From Mesorhizobium sp. WSM4904 (GTDB taxonomy: Bacteria; Pseudomonadota; Alphaproteobacteria; Rhizobiales; Rhizobiaceae), in contig NZ_CP121354.1 of the NCBI RefSeq assembly GCF_029674545.1, positions 5,465,001-5,529,000 on the forward strand: a DNA stretch of 64,000 nucleotides, written 5' to 3'. A program made the translations under genes and the position numbers. Position 1 is the first letter of the stretch. The number at the start of each line of letters is the position of its first letter. The notes beneath the pieces were generated by a model. It was not told the DNA's origin. It saw only the letters and a list, made by a program, of their open reading frames with translations, and searched no databases. Shown in pieces: positions 26,208 through 34,515 of the stretch.

Positions 26208-26744
26208 ATGATCACCATTCGACCGGCGCGGGCCGGCGACGCCGAAGCATTGCCGGACATCGAGCAGTCCGCCGGGCTGGCGTTCCGCGCCGTCCCGGAC
26301 CTCGCCTGGCTTGCCGACGGCGACAATGTGAGCGCCGGGCGGCATCGCGCGCTCATCGCCGAAGGCGCATGCTGGGTTGCCGCCGATGACCAGGACCGGC
26401 CGGTCGGCTTCCTGAGCGCCGGGGTCGAAGGCGATGCGCTGCACATATGGGAGCTCGACGTGCACCTGGACCGGCAAGGCTCCGGCATCGGCAGCGCTTT
26501 GCTTGAACGGGCGATCGAGAACGCCAGGCGGCGCGGCCTGGCGGCGGTGACGCTGACCACGTTTCGCGACGTCGCCTGGAATGCGCCCGTCTACCAAAAG
26601 TTCGGCTTTCGCATCCTGGACAGCGCGGCGATCGACGAAAGGCTCGCCGACCTCATCAGCGGCGAGGCAGAACACGGCATGCCGGCCGAGCGGCGCTGCG
26701 CCATGCGGCTCGATCTGAACCGCACTAAACCGAATATTCGCTGA
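26208..26744 (+). CDS. GNAT-family N-acetyltransferase
   Basis: A 178-aa GNAT enzyme. ELDVHLDRQGSGIGSALLER holds the acetyl-CoA loop Q-G-S-G-I-G, and FRDVAWNAPVYQKFGFRIL is motif B. The substrate is unknown. It runs against the core block and overlaps the VOC gene tail to tail by 20 bases, so it is probably a later addition to the rsh-acpS region. Confidence 0.88.
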   Translation: MITIRPARAGDAEALPDIEQSAGLAFRAVPDLAWLADGDNVSAGRHRALIAEGACWVAADDQDRPVGFLSAGVEGDALHIWELDVHLDRQGSGIGSALLERAIENARRRGLAAVTLTTFRDVAWNAPVYQKFGFRILDSAAIDERLADLISGEAEHGMPAERRCAMRLDLNRTKPNIR

Positions 26745-27105
26745 CCTCGACCAGATTGTCGTCGGGATCGCGGAAATAGACCGACGTCATCCTGCCACGG
26801 GCGCCGATGCGCTCGACCGGGCCGACTTCGATCGCCACGCCGTTGGCATCGAGGCTGGCGCGGACTTGCGCAAGGGGCACCGCCGCTACGAGGCAGAAAT
26901 CGCCGGAGCCCGGCGTCGGCGTCTTCGCCTTCGGCTCGAAGGTGCGGCCGACCTCATGCAGATTGATCTTCTGCGAGCCGAACAGAAGCGCGGTCGGCCG
27001 GTTCGGCTCGTCCAGACGCCGCAAGCCAAGCACACGTTGATAGAATTCGCAGGTCGCTTCGACCGAGCGGACCGTCAGCACGAAATGATCGATGCCAGCG
27101 ATCAT
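26725..27105 (-). CDS. VOC-family (glyoxalase/dioxygenase-fold) protein
   Basis: A 126-aa vicinal-oxygen-chelate protein. Metal-ligand candidates are H7 (GIDHFVLTV), H50 (KINLHEVG) and E120 (DNLVEVSEYS). The fold hosts glyoxalases, dioxygenases and thiol transferases; this short form resembles a virulence-associated or fosfomycin-resistance-like subgroup without a defined reaction. It lies 12 bases behind pyrE on the same strand and may be transcribed with it. Confidence 0.87.
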   Translation of the reverse strand: MIAGIDHFVLTVRSVEATCEFYQRVLGLRRLDEPNRPTALLFGSQKINLHEVGRTFEPKAKTPTPGSGDFCLVAAVPLAQVRASLDANGVAIEVGPVERIGARGRMTSVYFRDPDDNLVEVSEYSV

Positions 27106-27117
27106 CGTGACGCGACT

Positions 27118-27696
27118 TCAGATATTCCGGCTGCCGGGCTTGACGGCCGGGATGGCGGCAAGCTCCGGCGGCAGGCGGTCTGGCGGATAGGCCGGCACCT
27201 CATATTCGGCGAGCGCGATCAGCGGCACGCCGACATCGGTCTTGCCGGCGGAGCGGTCGATGATGCAGGCGGCCGCCACGACGTCGGCGCCGATTTCGCG
27301 CAGGCATTCGATGGTCTCGCGGATCGACAGGCCGGTGGTGACGATATCCTCGACGATTACGACGCGTGAGCCCGCAGCGATCTCGAAGCGGCGGAGCCTG
27401 AACTCGCCCCCTTCCCGCTCGACCCAGATCGCCGGCGCGCCGAGATGGCGCGAGGTCTCGTAGGCCGGGATCAGGCCGCCGATCGCCGGGCCAACGACAT
27501 AGTCGATCCTGCCGGGCACGCTTTCTTTGATCTTCCCGGCCAGCGCCTTGCACAGGCGCTCGGTCTTGTCGGCATGCATGAAGACGCGCGCCTTCTGCAG
27601 GAAGATCGGACTGCGCAGGCCCGACGTCAGGATGAAATGACCTTCGAGGACCGCGCCCGCCTCGCGGAATATGCCCAGCACTTCGTCGGTATTCAT
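27118..27696 (-). CDS. pyrE: Orotate phosphoribosyltransferase
   Basis: A 192-aa PyrE, joining orotate to PRPP to make OMP. The PRPP-binding motif [11 protein letters not shown] lies at 112-122; [17 protein letters not shown] and [14 protein letters not shown] complete the site. It follows rsh, as in other rhizobia, after a short tandem-repeat hairpin. Confidence 0.96.
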   Translation of the reverse strand: MNTDEVLGIFREAGAVLEGHFILTSGLRSPIFLQKARVFMHADKTERLCKALAGKIKESVPGRIDYVVGPAIGGLIPAYETSRHLGAPAIWVEREGGEFRLRRFEIAAGSRVVIVEDIVTTGLSIRETIECLREIGADVVAAACIIDRSAGKTDVGVPLIALAEYEVPAYPPDRLPPELAAIPAVKPGSRNI

Positions 27697-27716
27697 GTTC
27701 GCTCCATGCTCTTGGC

Positions 27717-27775
27717 GAATGGTGAATGGTAGTTAGAGCACCTTCTATTTCACTATTCACCATTCACCATTCACC
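27717..27775. repeat. Short inverted tandem repeat at the end of rsh
   Basis: GAATGGT units on the left (27717-27732) face two to three ACCATTC units on the right (27753-27775), with about 20 bases between. The rsh stop codon (27771-27773) lies inside the right arm. The design, a tandem microsatellite facing its own inverse, is the same as at 8451-8656 with a different unit. Confidence 0.85.
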
Positions 27776-29999
27776 CGTTCACGCGCCGCGCGTCGCTGAC
27801 GCTCGAATTGTCCTTGAGCTGCGACAGCAGCCGGTTGAGATGCTTCAGATCCCAGACCTCGAGGTCGATCAGCATCTCGGTGAAATCGGGCGCGGTGCGC
27901 ACCATCGACAGCGTGTGGATGTTGGCGTCGTTCTGGGCGACGACCTGGGCGATGTCGGCGAGCGAGCCAGGCGCGTTGATGGCAGTGACCGAGATGCGCG
28001 CCGGGAAGCGCTCCTTGGTGCGTTCGTCGATGTCCCAGCGCACGTCGATCCAGCGCTCGGGCTGGTCGTCGAACGCCTGCAGCGCTGGCGACTGGATCGG
28101 ATAGATGGTGATGCCGGTTCCCGGCTGGATGATGCCGACGATGCGGTCGCCGGGCACCGCCCCTTCCGGCGCGAAACGCACCGGCAGATCGCCGCGCACG
28201 CCGCGGATAGGCACCGCTCCGTCGCGCTGCTGGTCCTTGCCCTTGCGCGCGGCGCGGCCGGGCATCTGGAACAGCATGCCGGCGGCGTTGCGGATCTTCG
28301 ACCAACCCTCCTCGCGCTGCTTGGGCGCCGCGACCGTGACGCGCTCGTCCTTGTAGTCGGGGAAGACCGCCTTCATGACGTCGGTCGACGCAAGCTCGCC
28401 GCGTCCGACGGAGGCCAGCACGTCCTCGATGTCCTTGCGCGCCAAGCGATGCAGAACCGGCTTCAGGCTTTCCTTGGTGAAGTTCTTGCCGGCACGCTCG
28501 AAGGCGCGTTCGAGGATGCGGGCGCCGAGCCCGGAATATTGCTTGCGGATGGCGTTCTTGGTGGCGCGGCGGATGGCGGCGCGCGCCTTGCCGGTGACGA
28601 CGACCGATTCCCAAGCCGCCGGCGGCACCTGCGCCTTGGAGCGGATGATCTCGACCTCGTCGCCGTTCTTCAATTCCGTCATCAGCGGCATGATGCGGCC
28701 GTTGACCTTGGCGCCAACGCAGGTGTCGCCAACATCGGTATGGACGGCATAGGCGAAGTCGATGGGTGTGGCGCCGCGCGGCAGCGCGATCAGCATGCCC
28801 TTGGGCGTGAAGCAGAACACCTGGTCCTGGAAGAGCTCCAGCTTGGTGTTTTCGAGGAAGTCCTCGGGGTTGTCGCCTTCGGCCAGCTGCTCGATGGTGC
28901 GGCGCAGCCAGGCATAGGCGTTGGTCTCCTTGGAGATCGCGTGCGCGGCGCCATTCGCCTTGCCGCCCGTGTCCTTGTAGATCGAATGCGCGGCGACGCC
29001 GTACTCGGCGATCTTGTTCATCTCGCGGGTGCGGATCTGCAGTTCGACACGTTGGCGCGACGGACCGACGATGGTGGTGTGGATCGAGCGGTAGTCGTTC
29101 TGCTTCGGCGTCGAGATGTAGTCCTTGAAGCGGCCGGGCACCATCGACCAGGTGGTGTGGATGGCGCCGAGCGCGCGGTAGCAGTCCTCGACCGTGTCGA
29201 CGACGACACGGAAGCCGAAGATGTCGGAGAGCTGCTCGAAAGAGAGCGCCTTGGCCTCCATCTTGCGGAACACCGACCATGGCTTCTTCTGCCGGCTTTT
29301 GACGCTGGCTTTGATGGCGTGCTTTCCGAACAGGCCCGACAGCGCCTTCTCGATCTCGTCCAGCACGCCCTTGTTGCGCTCAAAGATCTCGGCGAGCCTG
29401 GCGGTGACGGCGCGGTGGGCCTCCGGATTGATGTAGCGGAAGGCGATCTCTTCCAGTTCCTCGCGCATCCCCTGCATGCCCATGCGCCCGGCGAGCGGCG
29501 CATAGATGTCCATCGTCTCCTCGGCAATGCGCAAGCGCTTGGACTCGGGCATATGATCGAGGGTGCGCATGTTGTGCAGGCGGTCGGCGAGCTTGACCAG
29601 GAGGACGCGAATATCCTCGGAGATCGCCAGCAGCAGCTTGCGCAGGTTCTCGGCCTGCTCGGCCTTCTTGGAGACGAGGTCGAGCTTCTTCAGCTTGGTA
29701 AGCCCCTCGACGAGCTTGCCCATTTCGGGGCCGAAGAGCTCGTCGATCTCGGCCCTCGTCGCGGTCGTGTCCTCGATCGTGTCGTGCAAAAGGGCAACCG
29801 CGATGGTCGCCTCGTCCATGTGCATCTCGGTGAGGATGGCGGCAACTTCCAGCGGATGCGAGAAATAGGGATCGCCCGAGGCGCGCTTCTGGTGGCCATG
29901 CTTCTGCATGGCATAGACATAGGCCTTGTTGAGCAGCGCCTCGTTGACGTCAGGCTTGTAGCGCTGGACGCGCTCGACAAGCTCATACTGACGCATCAT
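27771..29999 (-). CDS. rsh: Bifunctional (p)ppGpp synthetase/hydrolase
   Basis: A 742-aa RelA/SpoT homologue, the single long enzyme typical of alphaproteobacteria. The HD hydrolase domain (about 20-180) shows H48 in YFSHP and H72-D73 in LLHDTIEDT, so it looks active. The synthetase domain (about 235-355) has the RFKD loop typical of bifunctional enzymes. TGS (about 395-455, FCFTPKGMLIALPRGATPID) and a C-terminal ACT domain (about 665-740) follow. It makes and destroys the stringent-response alarmone. It follows rpoZ after 126 bases. Confidence 0.97.
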   Translation of the reverse strand: MMRQYELVERVQRYKPDVNEALLNKAYVYAMQKHGHQKRASGDPYFSHPLEVAAILTEMHMDEATIAVALLHDTIEDTTATRAEIDELFGPEMGKLVEGLTKLKKLDLVSKKAEQAENLRKLLLAISEDIRVLLVKLADRLHNMRTLDHMPESKRLRIAEETMDIYAPLAGRMGMQGMREELEEIAFRYINPEAHRAVTARLAEIFERNKGVLDEIEKALSGLFGKHAIKASVKSRQKKPWSVFRKMEAKALSFEQLSDIFGFRVVVDTVEDCYRALGAIHTTWSMVPGRFKDYISTPKQNDYRSIHTTIVGPSRQRVELQIRTREMNKIAEYGVAAHSIYKDTGGKANGAAHAISKETNAYAWLRRTIEQLAEGDNPEDFLENTKLELFQDQVFCFTPKGMLIALPRGATPIDFAYAVHTDVGDTCVGAKVNGRIMPLMTELKNGDEVEIIRSKAQVPPAAWESVVVTGKARAAIRRATKNAIRKQYSGLGARILERAFERAGKNFTKESLKPVLHRLARKDIEDVLASVGRGELASTDVMKAVFPDYKDERVTVAAPKQREEGWSKIRNAAGMLFQMPGRAARKGKDQQRDGAVPIRGVRGDLPVRFAPEGAVPGDRIVGIIQPGTGITIYPIQSPALQAFDDQPERWIDVRWDIDERTKERFPARISVTAINAPGSLADIAQVVAQNDANIHTLSMVRTAPDFTEMLIDLEVWDLKHLNRLLSQLKDNSSVSDARRVNG

Positions 30000-30125
30000 G
30001 GGCAGGATCTCGCGGTGCTGAAATGATTGATGCGCCGCACAGGCGTGCGACGCATCCCATAGATAGCCACGAAACTTACGAGACGGAAGTGCCGGATGCT
30101 TGATCCAGGCAAGTTCCAGTGACGC

Positions 30126-30527
30126 TTAGTAGTCGTCGCTCTTTTCCGGCGGCACCAGACCCTCGATGCCGGCGAGCAGGTCTTCCTCGCTCATGCGATC
30201 GAAGGCGATGTTCTCTTCGGCATCGTCGGTGTCGGCGGCAGCGGTGGCGGCGCCGGTCTGGTCGGCGATCGCCTCGCCGTCGGCCTCCGGCTCGTCGACC
30301 TCGACATGCTTCTGCAGCGAGTGGATCAGGTCTTCCTTGAGGTCGTCGGGCGACAGCGTCTCCTCGGCGATCTCGCGCAGCGCAATGACCGGATTCTTAT
30401 CATTGTCGCGAGGAACGGTGATCTGCGCGCCCTGGCTGATCTGGCGGGCACGGTGGCCGGCGAGCAGCACGAGCTCGAAACGGTTGTCGACCTTGTCGAT
30501 ACAATCTTCAACGGTTACGCGGGCCAT
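30126..30527 (-). CDS. rpoZ: RNA polymerase omega subunit
   Basis: A 133-aa omega subunit. The N-terminal half ([20 protein letters not shown], then [13 protein letters not shown] and [13 protein letters not shown]) is the conserved part that clamps beta-prime; the acidic C-terminal tail is typical of alphaproteobacteria. It lies upstream of rsh, a common pairing relevant because omega is involved in the response to ppGpp. Confidence 0.97.
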   Translation of the reverse strand: MARVTVEDCIDKVDNRFELVLLAGHRARQISQGAQITVPRDNDKNPVIALREIAEETLSPDDLKEDLIHSLQKHVEVDEPEADGEAIADQTGAATAAADTDDAEENIAFDRMSEEDLLAGIEGLVPPEKSDDY

Positions 30528-30823
30528 GGACTGCCCCTTTCATGCGTGGATTTGATGGAAAACTGGCGGGCTCCATAACCCGGACGCCGCCTAAATACAA
30601 GCTTTATGGCGGCAGCGGCCGAAGGATGCCCCTTTGCCCGGCTCGATAACCGGACACCGGCCGCTGACATAGTGCCGATCACAATTGCTTGCAATGCGCG
30701 CCCGCGCCCTTGGATATCCATAAATCTGGCGTTATCTCGAAAGAGACGGCAAAAGGGACCATTATCGGGCCTGCCCGTCGCGTCCATTTAGACGACAAAA
30801 ATTTTCGAAAGGGATATTTTTCA

Positions 30824-31405
30824 ATGTTCGATCCCCGTGAAAAGATCGCTCTTTTCATCGACGGCGCCAATCTCTACGCCACATCGCGGGCGCTGGGCTT
30901 CGACATCGACTACCGCAAGCTTCTGTCGAGCTTCCAGAAGCGCGGCTACCTGCTCAGGGCCTATTACTACACCGCGCTGGTCGAGGATCAGGAATATTCC
31001 TCGATCCGGCCTCTGATCGACTGGCTGGACTACAACGGCTTCAAGGTGGTGACCAAGCCCGCCAAGGAGTTCACCGATTCGACCGGCCGGCGCAAGATCA
31101 AGGGCAACATGGATATCGAGCTCACGGTCGATGCGCTGGAACTGGCCGATGTCGTCGACCATTATGTCATCTTCTCCGGCGACGGCGACTTCCGCACTCT
31201 CGTCGAGGCGCTGCAGCGCCGCGGCCGCAAGGTGTCGATCATCTCGACCATGGCCTCGCAGCCGCCGATGATCTCCGACGACCTGCGCCGCCAGGCCGAC
31301 CACTTCATCGATCTGATGACGCTGAAGAACGAAGTCGGGCGCGACCCATCGGAGCGGCCGGTACGCCGGCCTGAGCCGGCTGAAGCCGACGAGGACGATT
31401 ATTGA
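30824..31405 (+). CDS. NYN-domain (LabA/DUF88) protein
   Basis: A 193-aa protein of the NYN family, relatives of PIN nucleases. Acidic residues expected at a metal site are D13 (FIDGANLY), D97 (KGNMDIELT), D120 and D122 (FSGDGDF). It probably acts on RNA, but no target is known. A basic-acidic tail (RPVRRPEPAEADEDDY) ends it. AAAGGGA lies 11 bases before the ATG at 30824. It is divergent from rpoZ and its stop overlaps the UDG start by four bases. Confidence 0.9.
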   Translation: MFDPREKIALFIDGANLYATSRALGFDIDYRKLLSSFQKRGYLLRAYYYTALVEDQEYSSIRPLIDWLDYNGFKVVTKPAKEFTDSTGRRKIKGNMDIELTVDALELADVVDHYVIFSGDGDFRTLVEALQRRGRKVSIISTMASQPPMISDDLRRQADHFIDLMTLKNEVGRDPSERPVRRPEPAEADEDDY

Positions 31406-32073
31406 GAGCGGCGGCTTTGAGCGCCGCGCCTTCCCCCGAACCCAGCCGCGATTGCCCGCTCTGCCCGCGGCTGCACGACTTCATCGCCGCCTGGCGAGAG
31501 CGCGAGCCGGGCTGGTTCAATGCGCCGGTGCCGACCTTCCTGCCGCCGGAAGGCGAGGATTCCGTCAAGCTTCTCATCGTCGGGCTGGCGCCCGGCTTGC
31601 GCGGCGCCAACCGCACCGGGCGCCCCTTCACCGGCGACTACGCCGGCGACTTGCTCTACGGCACGCTGATCGCGCAAGGCCTGGCGCGCGGCGAGTTCAA
31701 GGCGAGGCCGGATGACGGGCTGGAGCTGATCGGCACGGCGATCACCAATGCGGTGCGCTGCGTGCCGCCGGAGAACAAGCCGGCCGGCGCCGAGATCGCC
31801 ACCTGCCGGACCTTTCTCAAGCCGACCATCGCGCGCTTCCCCAATTTGCGCGCCATCCTGACGCTGGGCTCGATCGCGCATCAGTCGACGGTGCGGGCGC
31901 TGGGCGGGCGCGTCGCCGCCCTTCCGTTCCGCCATGGCGGGCGCCAGGAAGCCGGCGGCATCACGCTGTTTTCCAGCTATCACTGCTCGCGCTACAACAC
32001 CAATACGGGCGTGCTGACGGAAGACATGTTCGTCAACGTCTTCAAGGAGATCGCGGCGTTCCTGCAAGGCTAG
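31402..32073 (+). CDS. Family 5 uracil-DNA glycosylase (UdgB-like)
   Basis: A 223-aa iron-sulfur uracil-DNA glycosylase. It has the family 5 motifs GLAPGLRGANRTGRPFTGDY (61-80) and SSYHCSRYNTNTGVL near the end. Four cysteines (C18, C21, C120, C135) are spaced for a 4Fe-4S cluster. It removes uracil from DNA and starts base-excision repair. There is no early ATG; the only fitting start is TTG 31402, which overlaps the NYN stop (TTGA), so it depends on the upstream gene for translation. The 3' end overlaps the GH25 gene by 32 bases. Confidence 0.92.
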   Translation: MRAAALSAAPSPEPSRDCPLCPRLHDFIAAWREREPGWFNAPVPTFLPPEGEDSVKLLIVGLAPGLRGANRTGRPFTGDYAGDLLYGTLIAQGLARGEFKARPDDGLELIGTAITNAVRCVPPENKPAGAEIATCRTFLKPTIARFPNLRAILTLGSIAHQSTVRALGGRVAALPFRHGGRQEAGGITLFSSYHCSRYNTNTGVLTEDMFVNVFKEIAAFLQG

Positions 32074-32803
32074 GCGTTCCTGAAACGCTGGATTCAGGCG
32101 CCGGGGAAAAAAGCTCCGAGAGCCTCGCCGGCCCGCCGTTCAGCACATTCAGGTCGACATCGCCGTCGATGCCGTCGACGCGGCCGGTATCGAGATATTG
32201 CCAATAAACCCAATCTTCCTCTTTCGGCGGCATAGCAATCGAGCGCAGCCAGCGCTGGCGAACCGCGATATGAGCGGCATAGGTCGGCGCTGCCTCATCG
32301 GTGATGTAGATGATGGCCGGCTTGCCATAGGCCGCCTCGACCGGCCCCAGGAACGCAAGCAGTTCCGCGCTCAGTTCGGCGGGCGAAGGTCGATTCGGAC
32401 AGTTGCCGTGGAACTCGATATCGACGACCGGCGGCAAAAGCGGCTCGCCGCGCGGCACGACCGAAAGGAAGTTCTTCGCCTGATCGGCGCCCGGGCGGCA
32501 GAAGGTGAAGAAATGATAGGCGCCAACCACGAGGCCCGCCGCGCGGGCCTGGCGCAAATTCCCGGCAAAGGCATCGTCGACATGGTCGCCGCCTTCGGTC
32601 GCCTTGATGATGGCGAAGGCGACATCGTCGGCCGCGACTCGCTGCCAATCGATATTGCCCTGGTGGTGGGAAACGTCGATGCCCCGGATGGGGAATTCGG
32701 CGCGATCCGGCGGGAAGGCGCGAGGCCGGAAGAAGCTGTCTTTCCCGACAGCAAGTGCCAGAAAGACGAAAGCCAGGGCCAGGACAATCAAGCGGTTCCT
32801 CAA
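32042..32803 (-). CDS. GH25-family lysozyme (muramidase)
   Basis: A 253-aa exported glycoside hydrolase family 25 protein. An N-terminal signal anchor (residues 1-20) leads to GIDVSHHQGNIDW with D43 and to VVDIEFHGN with the catalytic pair D128/E130. It would cut the MurNAc-GlcNAc bond of peptidoglycan in the periplasm. It lies 42 bases behind smpB on the same strand and overlaps the UDG gene tail to tail. Confidence 0.92.
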   Translation of the reverse strand: MRNRLIVLALAFVFLALAVGKDSFFRPRAFPPDRAEFPIRGIDVSHHQGNIDWQRVAADDVAFAIIKATEGGDHVDDAFAGNLRQARAAGLVVGAYHFFTFCRPGADQAKNFLSVVPRGEPLLPPVVDIEFHGNCPNRPSPAELSAELLAFLGPVEAAYGKPAIIYITDEAAPTYAAHIAVRQRWLRSIAMPPKEEDWVYWQYLDTGRVDGIDGDVDLNVLNGGPARLSELFSPAPESSVSGTPSLAGTPRSP

Positions 32804-32845
32804 GCCTTGGCTCCCTGCTAGCCTGCCTGGATATTGTCGATTTGT

Positions 32846-33325
32846 TTATCCGCGCTCCTTGAGGAGCCGCCCCTTCTCGCGCGACCAGTCGCGCTGCTTT
32901 TCGGTTTCGCGCTTGTCGTGCAGCTTCTTGCCGCGAGCGATCGCCAGCAGGAGCTTGGCGCGGCCGCGATCGTTGAAATAGATTTTCAGCGGCACCAGCG
33001 TCATGCCTTCGCGCTCGACGCTCTGCGACAGCTTGGCCATCTCGCGCTTGCTGACGAGCAGCTTGCGGCGCCGGCGCGGCTCGTGATTGAAGCGGTTGGC
33101 CTGGAGATATTCCGGCAGATAGGAATTGATCAGCCAAATCTCGCCGCCCTCGGCGGAGGCGTAGCTTTCCTGGATGTTGGCCTGGCCCTGGCGCAGCGAC
33201 TTCACCTCGGTGCCGGTCAGCACCAGGCCGGTCTCGATCGTGTCGAGCACCTCGTAGGAAAAGCGCGCCTTGCGGTTTTCGGCGACCGTCCTGTTGTTGG
33301 GGTCGGCTTTCTTGACTTGATTCAT
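32846..33325 (-). CDS. smpB: SsrA-binding protein SmpB
   Basis: A 159-aa SmpB, the tmRNA partner that rescues stalled ribosomes. [20 protein letters not shown] and LINSYLPEY are hallmark segments, and the basic tail ([20 protein letters not shown]) enters the mRNA channel. It follows dapA by 25 bases, the usual rhizobial arrangement. Confidence 0.97.
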   Translation of the reverse strand: MNQVKKADPNNRTVAENRKARFSYEVLDTIETGLVLTGTEVKSLRQGQANIQESYASAEGGEIWLINSYLPEYLQANRFNHEPRRRRKLLVSKREMAKLSQSVEREGMTLVPLKIYFNDRGRAKLLLAIARGKKLHDKRETEKQRDWSREKGRLLKERG

Positions 33326-33350
33326 AATGCGGAGAGGTGGCGCCTCATCC

Positions 33351-34232
33351 CTAGTTAATCAAGCCGGCGTGCTTCATCGCCTGATCGAGCTTCTCGGCGG
33401 TCGAAGCCTCGACCGTCACCAAAGGCGAGCGGACCACGTTCTCGACCTTGCCCAGCTTCGACAGCGCGTATTTGGCGCCGGACACGCCGGGCTCCATGAA
33501 GATCGCCTTGTGCAGTGGCAGGAGACGGTCCTGCAGTTCTAGCGCCTTGGCGCTGTCGCCGGAGAGCGTCGCTTCCTGGAACTCGGCGCAAAGGCGCGGC
33601 GCGACATTCGAGGTCACCGAAATGCAGCCGACGCCGCCATGGGCGTTGAAGCCCAGCGCCGAGGCATCCTCACCGGAGAGCTGGATAAAATCCTTGCCGC
33701 AGGTCATGCGCTGCTCGGAGACCCGCTCGACCTTGCCGGTCGCATCCTTGACGCCGGCGATGTTCTTGAAGTCGTGGCGGAGCCTGCCCATCGTCTCCGG
33801 CGTCATGTCGATCACCGATCGCGGCGGGATGTTGTAGATGATGATCGGCAGCTTTGTCGCCCGAGCGACAGCGGCAAAGTGTTCGTAGAGGCCGCGCTGG
33901 GTCGGCTTGTTGTAATAGGGCGTAACGACAAGGGCCGCATCGGCGCCGGCCTTTTCGGCATATTGCACCAGGCCGACGGCTTCCTCGGTGTTGTTGGAGC
34001 CGGCACCGGCCACGACCGGCACCCTGCCCTTGGCCACCTCGATGCAGACCTTCACGACATGGCGGTGCTCGTCATGCGACAGCGTCGGCGACTCGCCGGT
34101 GGTGCCGACCGGAACGAGGCCCTTGGTACCCTCGGCGATCTGCCATTCGACAAAAGCGCGAAAGGCTTTCTCGTCGAAACGCCCGCTCTTTTCGAACGGT
34201 GTGACGAGCGCGGTCAGCGAGCCTCTCAGCAT
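33351..34232 (-). CDS. dapA: 4-Hydroxy-tetrahydrodipicolinate synthase
   Basis: A 293-aa DapA, condensing pyruvate and aspartate semialdehyde for lysine and peptidoglycan synthesis. The Schiff-base lysine is K162 (AGVKDATG), with Y133 (IIYNIPPRS) and the GTTGES loop at 43-48. AAGGAG lies about 13 bases before the ATG at 34232. It leads the dapA-smpB pair and is divergent from the lytic transglycosylase. Confidence 0.97.
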   Translation of the reverse strand: MLRGSLTALVTPFEKSGRFDEKAFRAFVEWQIAEGTKGLVPVGTTGESPTLSHDEHRHVVKVCIEVAKGRVPVVAGAGSNNTEEAVGLVQYAEKAGADAALVVTPYYNKPTQRGLYEHFAAVARATKLPIIIYNIPPRSVIDMTPETMGRLRHDFKNIAGVKDATGKVERVSEQRMTCGKDFIQLSGEDASALGFNAHGGVGCISVTSNVAPRLCAEFQEATLSGDSAKALELQDRLLPLHKAIFMEPGVSGAKYALSKLGKVENVVRSPLVTVEASTAEKLDQAMKHAGLIN

Positions 34233-34261
34233 ATTGTCCAAACTCCTTGGGACTTTGTTGG

Positions 34262-34292
34262 CTATGCATGTCGTTGTTTTTGGCGACATGCG
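34262..34292. repeat. Short family D palindromic repeat
   Basis: CTATGCATGTCG and CGACATGCG flank TTGTTTTTGG. It is a shortened relative of the 22482-22531 element and lies in the dapA upstream region, where it could affect the dapA leader. Confidence 0.7.
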
Positions 34293-34515
34293 TCGGTGTT
34301 CATCGATCGGTTTATTTGCGCGCCTTCTAACCGAAAGCGAAGCCGCGCACCATAGTCTCGACATGGTTCAGCGGCAAGCATCGCCATAGTGCCAGCAAGC
34401 GCAATTCGGACGGCCTCGATAACCTTTTGTTTACGAGCCTTTCACGACCTAAGTTTAGGCTGCGGACCGGGCCTTCAGCCTCCCTGCCTGCTGACAATGT
34501 GCTAGGATATAAAGA

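Noticed and set aside
27726..30026. 766-codon plus-strand frame opposite rsh
   Set aside because: The minus strand carries the full HD, synthetase, TGS and ACT domains; this is a shadow.
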